A stretch of DNA of 64,000 bases from an uncultured Prevotellaceae bacterium (GTDB taxonomy: Bacteria; Bacteroidota; Bacteroidia; Bacteroidales; Bacteroidaceae), in NCBI GenBank assembly GCA_937898415.1, contig CALDLA010000069.1, positions 12,472 through 76,471 of the forward strand, written 5' to 3'. A program made the translations under genes and the position numbers. Shown in pieces: positions 7,773 to 15,779 of this stretch; position 1 is the stretch's first letter, and each line of letters begins with the position of its first letter. Under the pieces are notes generated by a model, which was not told where the DNA came from, searched no databases, and saw only the letters and a program-made list of their open reading frames with translations.

Positions 7773-10700
7773 TTAGTTAATTTTATAGTCTAATGCTTCC
7801 GTACGCTCAATATAGTCGATGAGCTGGTGGCGGACATCGACCGTGCAGTTTTTCGACCGCAGCAGCACATGGCGCTTACCGTTTGAGTCGCGCAGCTGGA
7901 AAAAGAGCTTGGTCTTGCCGGGATGCTCGCTCACCAATTGTCCAAGATCGGCCACAATCTGCTCGTCCAGCAAGTCAGTGGTCATCTGAATGGTGATGCG
8001 GTCGATAGCCTTCTCCTTGATGGTCTGCAGGTATTCCACGCCCGTCACCTTCAGGTCCAGCGGACTGTCCTCCTTGAACTGGAAACGGGGTTTCATCTTT
8101 CCTGTGACATAGACTGACGAGCCAATGGAGAAATAGCCCGAACGGACGCCCCAGTCTTCGCCGAACATCGCCAGTTCGCCCGAGCCTTCGAAGTCCTCGA
8201 GGGTGACAATGCCGAAGGGCTTGCCCGTCTTGGTAAAGCCCGTCCTGACAGCGGTCACGATGCCGCCGAGGACGACGTCGTCGCGGTCCTTCAACTGCTG
8301 CAGGTCAGCCAGTTCCGCACACTTCGTGTTGCAGAGGTTGTCGAGCACAATCTTATACTCGTCCAGGGGATGGGCCGAGAGGTAGATGCCCACGAGGTCG
8401 CGCTCCTTATTGAGGCGTTCGATGTCGCTCCAGCGGATATCCGTCTTGGGGATGGGCGGAGTGGCAATCTCGATGCCGTCGTCGAAGCCGCCAAACAGCG
8501 AGTTCTGTGCCTCCTGCTTTTCCTGCTGGTACATCTGTCCGTAGCGCACCAGGGTATCAAGGAAGGACTCGCCCTTGGCATTCTCAGCAAAAAACTGCTC
8601 GCGACGGATGCCGAACGAGTCGAAGCCTCCGCTGAGGGCCAGCGACTCGTAAGCCTTGCGGTTGACATTGGCAAAGCTGACGCGCTGGGCGAAGTCGAAG
8701 ATGCTTTTGTAGGGGCCGTTCTGCTCGCGCTCGTCGATGATGGCCTGAGCTGCAGAATCGCCCATTCCCTTGATGGCGGCCAGTCCGAAGCGAATCTCAC
8801 CCTTGTGGTTCACACCAAACTTCTGATACGACTCGTTGACATCAGGTCCCAGCGTAGCAATACCCATCTGCTTACATTCGTCCATGAGCTTCGTGATTTC
8901 CGTTATCTGGTCGCGGCGACGGCTCATGATGGCTGCCATGAACTCAGCGGGATAGTTGGCCTTGAGGTAGGCCGTCTGGTAGGCCACCCACGAATAGCAG
9001 GCGGCATGCGACTTGTTGAAGGCGTAGGAAGCAAAAGCCTCCCAGTCGCCCCAAATCTTGTCAAGCACCTTCGGGTCGTGGCCGTTCTTCTTGCCGCCAT
9101 CGATGAACTTAGGCTTCATCTTGTCGACGATGTCCTTCTTCTTCTTACCCATGGCCTTGCGCAGGGCGTCACTCTCGCCACGGGTGAAATCGGCCAGCAG
9201 ACGCGAGAGTAGCATCACCTGCTCCTGATAGACGGTGATGCCGTAGGTGTCCTTCAGGTACTTCTCCATCACGGGAATATCGTAGGTGATGGGTTCCTCA
9301 CCGTGCTTACGACGGATGAACTGAGGGATATAGCCCATGGGGCCCGGACGGTAGAGGGCGTTCATGGCAATGAGGTCTTCGAAGACCGTAGGTTTCAGCT
9401 CGCGCAGGTATTTCTGCATGCCTGCCGATTCAAACTGGAAGGTGCCGACAGTGCGGCCCTGCTGGTAGAGTTCGTAGGTCTTGGCATCGTCAATGGGGAT
9501 GGTGTCGAGGTCAACGTCGATGCCGCGCGTCATCTTGATATTGGCACAGGCCTCCTTCAGCTCGGAAAGGGTCTTCAGTCCGAGGAAGTCCATCTTGATG
9601 AGTCCCGTCGACTCAATGACATGACCGTCGTACTGTGTACAGTTAGTCTTCGTGTCCTTGAAGTCAGGGTCGTCAGCCGTACTGACAGGCACCCAGTCGC
9701 TGATGGGGTCGCGACAGATGATGAAGCCGCAGGCATGGATGCCGGTACCACGGACGGTGCCCTCAAGCATCTTGGCATATTTGATGGTATTGGCCAACAC
9801 GGGGTCATTCGATGCCTCGGCATCGCGCAGCTCGGGCACGGCCTTGATAGCATTGGTCAGATTCATCTTCGGCGTCTTGCCGTCAACGTCGGGCAGACGG
9901 TCGGGAATGGCCTTGCACAAGGCGTTCGATATCGCCAGCGGCAGTTTCTCCACGCGCGCGACATCCTTAATACTATTCTTAGTAGCCATCGAGGCGTAGG
10001 TGATGATATGGGCACAGTTCTCGTGGCCATATTTGTCCTCGACCCACTTCAGCACACGGCCACGGCCGTCGTCGTCGAAGTCGGTATCGATATCGGGCAG
10101 CGAGATACGGTCGGGGTTCAGGAAGCGCTCGAACAGCAGGTCGTACTTCAGCGGGTCAATCTTGGTGATACCTAAGCAGTAGGCCACCACTGAGCCAGCC
10201 GCCGAGCCACGGCCCGGTCCCACCATCACGCCCAGTTCGTCGCGGGCAGAGTTGATGAAGTCCTGCACGATGAGGAAGTAGCCAGGGAAACCCATCGTCT
10301 TCATGATGTGCAGTTCGAAGCGCACGCGGTCGTCGACCTCCTTCGACAACAGCTCGCCGTAGCGGCGGTGAGCTCCCTCATACGCCAACTTGGCCAGGTA
10401 GTCGGCCTCGAACTTGATGCGGTACAGCTTGTCGTAGCCGCCCAGCTTATTGATTTTCTTCTCGCCTTCCTCTGGTGGTAGCGGGTTTTCACCGTTTTCG
10501 TCTCGCGTAAACTCTTCGTAAAGGTCTTGCTCCGTAAACTTCTGCCGCCACTGCTCCTCCGTACCGAACTCCTCAGGAATGGGGAAGAACGGCATGATGG
10601 GGTCGTGGTCGAGCGAGTAGAACTCCACCTTATCCAATATCTCCAGGGTATTGCTGAGGGCCTCGGGAACGTCGCTGAAGATGGCATTCATCTCCTCACG

Positions 10701-11504
10701 CGTCTTGAACCACTCCTGCTTGGAATAGAGCATGCGGGTGGGGTCGTCCAGATCCTTCGCCGTAGCCAGACAGAGCAGGTGGTCGTGGGCCTCGGCATTC
10801 TCCTCGTCGACGAAGTGGACATCGTTCGTACAGACGAGCTTGATGCCATACTCATGGGCCAGCTCTATCAGCACCTTGTTGGCCTGCTGCTGCATGGGGA
10901 ACGTCTCGCGGTTGGCCCGCTGCGCAGGGTTCTTCACCTCGTGGCGCTGCAACTCTAAATAGTAGTCGTCGCCAAAGACGCGCTTGTGCCACTCTATCGA
11001 CTTGCGGGCACCTTCGATGTCGCCGTTCAGAATCTTCTTGGGCACCTCGCCGGCAATGCAGGCCGAGCAGACAATCAGCCCCTCGTGGTAGCGCTCCAGG
11101 TCGGCATGGTCGGTACGGGGACGCATATAGTAGCCGTCAGTCCACGACCGCGACACCAGCTTGATCAGGTTCTTGTAGCCCTGATAGTTCTTGGCCAGCA
11201 CGATGAGGTGATAGCCGCCCTGGTCCTCCTTGCCGTTCTTCTGCTCCTTGGGACCGTTCCTGGCCACATACATCTCACAGCCGAAGATGGGCTTAAAGGG
11301 TTCCAGTCCATCCTTCTGGCGTTTTCCGTTGATACCAACACAATAGTCGAAGAACTCCTTGATGCCAAACATATCGCCGTGGTCGGTCACGGCCATGCCC
11401 CGCATCCCGTTGGCAATGGCCTTGTCAACGAGTTTCGAAATCTTCGACTGTCCGTCAAGTATAGAGTAATAAGTATGTACGTGTAGATGAATGAAGTCTT
11501 CCAT
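7773..11504 (-). CDS. dnaE: DNA polymerase III alpha subunit
   Basis: A 1243-aa catalytic subunit of the replicative polymerase. An N-terminal PHP domain starts with D-F-I-H-L-H-V-H-T-Y-Y-S. The polymerase catalytic aspartates are in P-D-I-D-T-D-F-D. A helix-hairpin-helix region and an OB-fold domain occupy the C-terminal third. Length is usual for Bacteroidetes DnaE. The ATG at 11504 is preferred over an in-frame ATG at 11540 because the promoter (TTTG 11538-11541, 20 bp, TATCTTTG 11510-11517 on the minus strand) lies between them. The -7 box ends only 5 nt before the start codon. First gene of the dnaE-trxA-small-gene operon. Confidence 0.95.
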   Translation of the reverse strand: MEDFIHLHVHTYYSILDGQSKISKLVDKAIANGMRGMAVTDHGDMFGIKEFFDYCVGINGKRQKDGLEPFKPIFGCEMYVARNGPKEQKNGKEDQGGYHLIVLAKNYQGYKNLIKLVSRSWTDGYYMRPRTDHADLERYHEGLIVCSACIAGEVPKKILNGDIEGARKSIEWHKRVFGDDYYLELQRHEVKNPAQRANRETFPMQQQANKVLIELAHEYGIKLVCTNDVHFVDEENAEAHDHLLCLATAKDLDDPTRMLYSKQEWFKTREEMNAIFSDVPEALSNTLEILDKVEFYSLDHDPIMPFFPIPEEFGTEEQWRQKFTEQDLYEEFTRDENGENPLPPEEGEKKINKLGGYDKLYRIKFEADYLAKLAYEGAHRRYGELLSKEVDDRVRFELHIMKTMGFPGYFLIVQDFINSARDELGVMVGPGRGSAAGSVVAYCLGITKIDPLKYDLLFERFLNPDRISLPDIDTDFDDDGRGRVLKWVEDKYGHENCAHIITYASMATKNSIKDVARVEKLPLAISNALCKAIPDRLPDVDGKTPKMNLTNAIKAVPELRDAEASNDPVLANTIKYAKMLEGTVRGTGIHACGFIICRDPISDWVPVSTADDPDFKDTKTNCTQYDGHVIESTGLIKMDFLGLKTLSELKEACANIKMTRGIDVDLDTIPIDDAKTYELYQQGRTVGTFQFESAGMQKYLRELKPTVFEDLIAMNALYRPGPMGYIPQFIRRKHGEEPITYDIPVMEKYLKDTYGITVYQEQVMLLSRLLADFTRGESDALRKAMGKKKKDIVDKMKPKFIDGGKKNGHDPKVLDKIWGDWEAFASYAFNKSHAACYSWVAYQTAYLKANYPAEFMAAIMSRRRDQITEITKLMDECKQMGIATLGPDVNESYQKFGVNHKGEIRFGLAAIKGMGDSAAQAIIDEREQNGPYKSIFDFAQRVSFANVNRKAYESLALSGGFDSFGIRREQFFAENAKGESFLDTLVRYGQMYQQEKQEAQNSLFGGFDDGIEIATPPIPKTDIRWSDIERLNKERDLVGIYLSAHPLDEYKIVLDNLCNTKCAELADLQQLKDRDDVVLGGIVTAVRTGFTKTGKPFGIVTLEDFEGSGELAMFGEDWGVRSGYFSIGSSVYVTGKMKPRFQFKEDSPLDLKVTGVEYLQTIKEKAIDRITIQMTTDLLDEQIVADLGQLVSEHPGKTKLFFQLRDSNGKRHVLLRSKNCTVDVRHQLIDYIERTEALDYKIN

Positions 11505-11509
11505 GTGTG

Positions 11510-11541
11510 CAAAGATACGCCTTTTCCATGATTCTGCCAAA
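11510..11541 (-). promoter_or_regulatory. dnaE promoter, near-leaderless
   Basis: On the minus strand TTTG (11541-11538), 20 bp, then TATCTTTG (11517-11510), followed 5 nt later by the ATG at 11504. Both boxes and the spacing match consensus. Confidence 0.8.
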
Positions 11542-11568
11542 CGAAAAAGCGTAAAAAAGGGTAAAATA

Positions 11569-11600
11569 TTTGTATCTTACGTAAAAAAAGCGTACCTTTG
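11569..11600 (+). promoter_or_regulatory. psd operon promoter
   Basis: TTTG at 11569-11572, 20 bp, then TACCTTTG at 11593-11600. The psd ATG follows 24 nt later. Divergent from the dnaE promoter. Confidence 0.8.
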
Positions 11601-11624
11601 CAGCGCAAATGCTAAAAACTAGCC

Positions 11625-12314
11625 ATGGGAGAAAGAATCAAGAAACTAAAGAAGATAAGAATTCACCACGAAGGCACCAGCGAACTGTTCTATAGCGCCC
11701 TCTTTGTCGTGGCTATCGGCACACTGCTCTGGTATGCTTTCGATACCATCATTCCCTGCGTCGTCATCACCACCATCCTTGCTGCGGCATGGTTCCTGGT
11801 ACTCAACTTCTACCGCTGCCCCATCCGCTACTTCAACGGCGATACGGAACGCACCGTCGTTGCCCCGGCTGACGGCAAAGTGGTAGTCATAGAGGAAACG
11901 GAGGAGAACGACTACTTCCATGACAGACGACTGATGATTTCCATCTTCATGAGTCCGCTGAACGTCCATGCCAACTGGTTCCCAGTGGACGGACGGGTGA
12001 AGTTTGTCAAGCACTTCAACGGCAACTACCATAAGGCATGGCTGCCCAAGGCCAGCGAAGAGAACGAGCATGCCGACATCATGATCGAGACGCCTGAGGG
12101 GGAGGACATCCTGGTGCGTCAGATAGCCGGTGCCATGGCGCGCCGCATCGTCACCTACGCCAAGGCCGAGGAGGAGTGCTACATTGACCAGCACTTAGGT
12201 TTCATCAAACTTGGTTCGCGCGTCGATGTCTTCCTGCCCATCAACTCGAAGGTCTGTGTCACCATGGAACAGCCGACGATTGGCGATCAGACGGTCATTG
12301 CAAAATTGCGTTAG
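11625..12314 (+). CDS. psd: Phosphatidylserine decarboxylase proenzyme
   Basis: A 229-aa protein of the short Psd type with two hydrophobic segments near residues 25-65. The self-cleavage site is G197-S198 in F-I-K-L-G-S-R-V-D; the new alpha-chain N-terminal serine becomes the pyruvoyl cofactor. It converts phosphatidylserine to phosphatidylethanolamine at the inner membrane. The next gene, pssA, makes the substrate, so the two final steps of phosphatidylethanolamine synthesis are encoded together. The psd stop codon overlaps the first base of an inverted-repeat arm at 12314. Confidence 0.93.
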   Translation: MGERIKKLKKIRIHHEGTSELFYSALFVVAIGTLLWYAFDTIIPCVVITTILAAAWFLVLNFYRCPIRYFNGDTERTVVAPADGKVVVIEETEENDYFHDRRLMISIFMSPLNVHANWFPVDGRVKFVKHFNGNYHKAWLPKASEENEHADIMIETPEGEDILVRQIAGAMARRIVTYAKAEEECYIDQHLGFIKLGSRVDVFLPINSKVCVTMEQPTIGDQTVIAKLR

Positions 12315-12432
12315 CCCCCTAAGCTAGGGGGATGGGGGTCTGAACAAACGAAGACCTCCAAATATAAAAAACACAAGGAGAAGAGATATGAGTAAACCCT
12401 GTTCAGACCCCCAACCCCCTAACTTAGGGGGC
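12314..12432. repeat. 32-bp inverted repeat flanking the pssA ribosome binding site and start
   Basis: The left arm 12314-12345 begins GCCCCCTAAGCTAGGGGG and ends GGGGGTCTGAAC. The right arm 12401-12432 begins GTTCAGACCCCC and ends CTTAGGGGGC. The arms are reverse complements with two mismatches over 32 bp. Each arm also holds a smaller C-run/G-run palindrome. The 55-nt interior carries the pssA ribosome binding site (AAGGAG at about 12375) and the ATG at 12388. It looks like a MITE- or REP-type element inserted between psd and pssA. Confidence 0.85.
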
Positions 12433-13107
12433 CTGTGCAACATCCCTAATACCATCACCTGCTGCAACCTGATTTCAGGCTGCATTGCCACTTTCTGGGC
12501 TTTTCAGGGTGACTATCCGCTGGCGCTGCTGTTCATCGTCATCGGTGCCGTGTTCGACTTCTTCGACGGCATGACGGCCCGACTGCTGCATGTATCCTCG
12601 CCTATCGGCAAGGAGCTCGACTCATTAGCCGACGACATCACGTTTGGATTCGCACCGTCGGCCATCATCTTCGACTTCCTTTGCAAGTTCCACACACACT
12701 TGTATTTCATCCCCTTTCTGGCTTTCGTCATGGCTGCCTTCTCGGCCCTGCGGTTGGCGAAGTTCAACCTCGACGAGCGTCAGGCATTAGGGTTCATCGG
12801 GCTGCCGACACCTGCCAACGCCCTGTTTTGGGGGGCACTCATCGTGGGGTTTGGTGACACCATCGCCGCACTGAGTTACGCCCATTGGCTGATTCTTCTG
12901 GGCAGCTTCATCAGTTGTTACCTGCTGATCAGCGAGATTCCGATGTTCGCGCTGAAGTTCAAGACGTGGGGATGGAAGGGCAACGAGATCAAGTACTTCT
13001 TCCTACTGACGTGTATTCCCCTGTTGGTGTTGTTCGGTATCAGCGGTATTGCCATGATCATCGCCTGGTACGTTCTGCTCTCCGTCATCACCAGTCTCAG
13101 AAAATAA
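12388..13107 (+). CDS. pssA: CDP-diacylglycerol--serine O-phosphatidyltransferase
   Basis: A 239-aa integral membrane enzyme that makes phosphatidylserine from CDP-diacylglycerol and serine. The CDP-alcohol phosphotransferase signature is complete: F-D-G-M-T-A-R, then G-K-E-L-D-S-L-A-D-D. Several hydrophobic helices follow. It forms an operon with psd upstream and a DUF4834-type gene 34 bp downstream. Oddity: residues 5-15 (C-S-D-P-Q-P-P-N-L-G-G) are encoded by the right arm of the 12314-12432 inverted repeat. The conserved enzyme seems to begin at about residue 17 (N-I-P-N-T-I-T-C-C-N-L). The repeat has therefore replaced the original start region. The catalytic core is intact, so activity is probably retained. 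Confidence 0.93.
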   Translation: MSKPCSDPQPPNLGGLCNIPNTITCCNLISGCIATFWAFQGDYPLALLFIVIGAVFDFFDGMTARLLHVSSPIGKELDSLADDITFGFAPSAIIFDFLCKFHTHLYFIPFLAFVMAAFSALRLAKFNLDERQALGFIGLPTPANALFWGALIVGFGDTIAALSYAHWLILLGSFISCYLLISEIPMFALKFKTWGWKGNEIKYFFLLTCIPLLVLFGISGIAMIIAWYVLLSVITSLRK

Positions 13108-13141
13108 AGAAATGCTATTTACCTAAATTAACTATAGTCCT

Positions 13142-13540
13142 ATGAAAGAAATCCTGATTGCCATCCTGTGCGTCTTCATCTTCATCACCATCGTGCTGGC
13201 TATTTTGTTTCATGAGCACGTACGCAAAATCAGGAAGATGCTGAAGCAGGCTGCCGATGCTCGCGAAGCCCGCAAGCAGGCTGAGGAGGATGAATACTTC
13301 AAGCGCACGTCGAACAAGCACTACTATGCCGAGGAGAAGCCCAAGTTCAAAGAGGACTACTTCAAGAGTGCCGACACACCTCAAGACAAGCAGAGACAGA
13401 GGCAAAAGAAGACCACCACCCGACGCACGATGCAGACGGGCAGTGGTGTAACGATTATCGACGGTCGCGACGAACAACAGACAGACCGCAAAATCTTTGA
13501 ATCAGGCGAAGGCGAATACGTCGAGTTCGAAGAGGTTTAG
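13142..13540 (+). CDS. DUF4834-like small membrane-anchored protein
   Basis: A 132-aa protein with one N-terminal transmembrane segment (residues about 4-23), then a charged, helical, Lys/Glu/Arg-rich region. The C-terminal stretch G-V-T-I-I-D-G-R-D resembles Bacteroidetes DUF4834 proteins found next to pssA. It probably has the N-terminus in the inner membrane and a cytoplasmic tail. Co-transcribed with psd-pssA by position. Its stop codon interlocks with that of the convergent pyrH: TAG at 13538-13540 on plus, TAA at 13539-13537 on minus. Function is unknown; the DUF assignment is from memory of the family. Confidence 0.7.
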   Translation: MKEILIAILCVFIFITIVLAILFHEHVRKIRKMLKQAADAREARKQAEEDEYFKRTSNKHYYAEEKPKFKEDYFKSADTPQDKQRQRQKKTTTRRTMQTGSGVTIIDGRDEQQTDRKIFESGEGEYVEFEEV

Positions 13541-14244
13541 TTATGAACTAACGTGCCTATCTCTTCGCCATCCATCACCTTCTTCAGGTTTCCTACGACA
13601 TCCATGTTGAAGACATAGATGGGCAGGTTGTTGTCCTGACACATACAGATAGCGGTCAGGTCCATCACCTTCAGACCTCGTGCGAGCACCTCTTTGTAAG
13701 TAATAGCGTCAAACTTCGTAGCCGTCGGGTCTTTTTCGGGGTCGGCGGTATAGACACCATCCACACGTGTTCCCTTCAGCATGACGTCGGCCTCAATCTC
13801 GATGCCGCGCAGCGATGAGCCCGTATCGGTCGTAAAGTAGGGAGAACCCGTACCGGCAGAGAAGATGCAGACGTATCCCTGCTCCATGGCCTCAATGGCC
13901 TTCCACTTGGTATAGAACTCGCCGATAGGCTCCATGCGGATGGCCGTCAGCACCTTGTTCTTGACACCCACGGCTCCTAAGGCGGAGCTGAGTGCCAGCG
14001 AGTTGATGACCGTGGCACACATACCCATCTGGTCGCCCTTCACACGGTCGAAACCCTTCTGTGAACCACTCAGGCCACGGAAGATGTTGCCACCGCCGAT
14101 GACAATGCCTATCTGCACGCCCATCTCGGCCACCTCCTTAATCTGTTTGGCATAGTCACTCAGGCGTTCCGGGTCAATGCCGTAGCCCTGCTTACCCATC
14201 AGGCTCTCGCCCGACAACTTCAATAGAATTCTCTTAAATCTCAT
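13537..14244 (-). CDS. pyrH: UMP kinase
   Basis: A 235-aa amino-acid-kinase-fold enzyme that phosphorylates UMP to UDP in pyrimidine nucleotide synthesis. The N-terminus K-R-I-L-L-K-L-S-G-E-S-L and the glycine-rich G-I-V-I-G-G-G-N-I-F-R-G are characteristic of bacterial PyrH, as is the T-G-S-P-Y-F-T-T-D-T segment. Full length. It begins 6 bp after birA and is probably co-transcribed with it. Its end overlaps the convergent DUF4834 gene by 4 bp. Confidence 0.96.
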   Translation of the reverse strand: MRFKRILLKLSGESLMGKQGYGIDPERLSDYAKQIKEVAEMGVQIGIVIGGGNIFRGLSGSQKGFDRVKGDQMGMCATVINSLALSSALGAVGVKNKVLTAIRMEPIGEFYTKWKAIEAMEQGYVCIFSAGTGSPYFTTDTGSSLRGIEIEADVMLKGTRVDGVYTADPEKDPTATKFDAITYKEVLARGLKVMDLTAICMCQDNNLPIYVFNMDVVGNLKKVMDGEEIGTLVHN

Positions 14245-14250
14245 ACTTCC

Positions 14251-14949
14251 TTATATTATAAATTGTACTTCCTTGAATGCATAGATACGTTCATTGGCGG
14301 CTTCGTCGCTAAGAACCAAATGACCGTCCTCGCGAACGTCAGCTATTTCGGCCATAAAAGCACCGTCAGCATCGGCATACGGATGGAATCCCCGCCGCCG
14401 GTAGAGACGCGACAGATAGTGGTTGCGGATGTCGTGGCCCAACAGCCTGTCAAACCGCCGCAGGATATCACGGAGCAACTCGTCACGGTCGGTCTCCTGG
14501 CCACTCACCTGCCACAGCGACACGGGATTAGGGGCATCGCTACGGAAGTCACGCTGATTGACGTTCAGTCCCACACCGATGATGCTGTTCTTGATGACAG
14601 TTCCCTTCAGCGTGTTTTCGATGAGTATGCCGGCAATCTTGCCGTTTCTCCAATAAATGTCGTTGGGCCATTTGATACTCAGGTCACCGATATATTGCTC
14701 CAGCGACTCACAGATAGCCAGCGAGATGGCCATCGAGATGTGGAATTGCCGAACGGCAGGAATGTCGTGAGGATGAACAAGCATCGAGAACAGTAGGTTC
14801 TTGCCCCGCTCCGACTCCCATGTATTTGTTCCGCAGCCACGACCAGCCGTCTGGTAGTCGGCCACGACCACCATGCCGTCCTCACCGTGTTCCTTCAGCC
14901 AGTTATTGGTGGAGTTCGTTTCATCGATATGTACTATTTTCCATTCCAC
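14251..14949 (-). CDS. birA: Biotin--[acetyl-CoA-carboxylase] ligase (no HTH domain)
   Basis: About 232 aa. The class II biotin ligase core shows A-G-R-G-x-x-x-x-x-W and K-W-P-N-D-I-Y-W, which bind biotinyl-AMP. It attaches biotin to carboxylase carrier domains. There is no N-terminal DNA-binding domain, so it is a ligase and not the dual repressor form. The start is taken as GTG at 14949 (V-E-W-K-I-V-H-I-D). An in-frame ATG at 15027 lies upstream of the promoter box (TATCTTTG, minus strand 14961-14954). That extra N-terminus (K-V-K-S-E-K-R-K-V-K) is just a translated low-complexity AAAAGTG repeat. The -7 box lies 4 nt before the GTG, so the mRNA would be nearly leaderless. Operon with pyrH. 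Confidence 0.88.
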   Translation of the reverse strand: MEWKIVHIDETNSTNNWLKEHGEDGMVVVADYQTAGRGCGTNTWESERGKNLLFSMLVHPHDIPAVRQFHISMAISLAICESLEQYIGDLSIKWPNDIYWRNGKIAGILIENTLKGTVIKNSIIGVGLNVNQRDFRSDAPNPVSLWQVSGQETDRDELLRDILRRFDRLLGHDIRNHYLSRLYRRRGFHPYADADGAFMAEIADVREDGHLVLSDEAANERIYAFKEVQFII

Positions 14950-14953
14950 GTTG

Positions 14954-14961
14954 CAAAGATA
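14954..14961 (-). promoter_or_regulatory. birA -7 box
   Basis: TATCTTTG on the minus strand ends 4 nt before the GTG start. The upstream -33 region is occupied by an AAAAGTGAAAAG low-complexity repeat with no TTTG. Confidence 0.55.
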
Positions 14962-15003
14962 CAAATTTTTCACTTTTCGCTTTTCACTTTTCACTTTTTT
15001 TAT

Positions 15004-15011
15004 TATCTTTG
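15004..15011 (+). promoter_or_regulatory. tadA -7 box
   Basis: TATCTTTG ends 4 nt before the ATG at 15016. Divergent from birA across about 40 bp of CTTTTCAC-type repeat. Confidence 0.6.
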
Positions 15012-15015
15012 CACC

Positions 15016-15459
15016 ATGACTCAACAAGAATTAGACGAAAAATACATGCGCCTTGCGTTGGATGAGGCCAAACGGGCCTTCGACGAAGGTGAAATCCCTA
15101 TTGGCTGCGTTGTGGTTTGCAAGGATCGTGTCGTTGCCCGTTCCCACAACCTGACGGAGACACTCTGCGACGTCACCGCCCATGCCGAGATGCAGGCCAT
15201 CACTGCTGCTGCCAATACCCTGGGCGGCAAGTACCTGACTGACTGCACCCTCTACGTCACCGTGGAGCCGTGTCCCATGTGTGCCGGAGCCTTAGGCTGG
15301 GCACAGCTGCCCCGCATCGTCTACGGATGCGACGACCCCAAACGCGGCTACCGTGAGTATGCCCCCCGTGCCCTGCATCCCAAGACAAACGTAACTGGCG
15401 GCACCTTCAGTGAAGAGTGCCGCCAGCTGATGCAGGATTTCTTTAGAAACCGGCGATAA
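15016..15459 (+). CDS. tadA: tRNA-specific adenosine deaminase
   Basis: A 147-aa cytidine-deaminase-fold enzyme. Zinc and catalytic residues are H56-A-E58 and P-C86-P-M-C89. Length and the N-terminal helix M-R-L-A-L-D-E-A fit TadA, which converts wobble adenosine-34 to inosine in tRNA-Arg(ACG). A guanine-deaminase paralogue is less likely but not excluded. The ATG at 15016 is chosen because it follows the promoter box immediately; longer in-frame starts lie upstream of the promoter. No clear terminator; a weak CGAT/ATCG hairpin with a T run follows the stop. Confidence 0.9.
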   Translation: MTQQELDEKYMRLALDEAKRAFDEGEIPIGCVVVCKDRVVARSHNLTETLCDVTAHAEMQAITAAANTLGGKYLTDCTLYVTVEPCPMCAGALGWAQLPRIVYGCDDPKRGYREYAPRALHPKTNVTGGTFSEECRQLMQDFFRNRR

Positions 15460-15779
15460 TGATCGTTTTTTTCCCCCACTTTACTTGTTTACTGGATGAC
15501 TCTAAGTCGACTTTGTATTTATTCTGACTTTATTCTATCAAAATAGAGCAGAAATAATCAATTATGCCTTGTTTTGTTAATAAAAACACCCTAAATGTGA
15601 TTTTTTTATAATTTTATTCGTTTTTTTGAAACTTATGTAGTATTTTTGCACTTTGAAACGGATGGAAATGGCCAATTCTAGTGTGAAGGAAGCTATAATA
15701 AATTAATGTACGCGTGAGAAAACTGCGAGAAAACAATTCATATTTTAATTTATAAACAAACAAAAAAACGAGAGAGATT
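15460..15779 (+). promoter_or_regulatory. AT-rich intergenic region with susC promoter and leader
   Basis: A 320-bp gene-free stretch. The -7 box TATTTTTG at 15641-15648 lies about 130 nt before the susC ATG, with a possible upstream TTTG at 15625 at sub-optimal spacing. The rest is AT-rich with no repeat or RNA motif that I recognise. Confidence 0.45.

Noticed and set aside
8370..10175. Long plus-strand open frames inside dnaE
   Set aside because: Antisense shadows of a highly conserved gene; no start context or domain.
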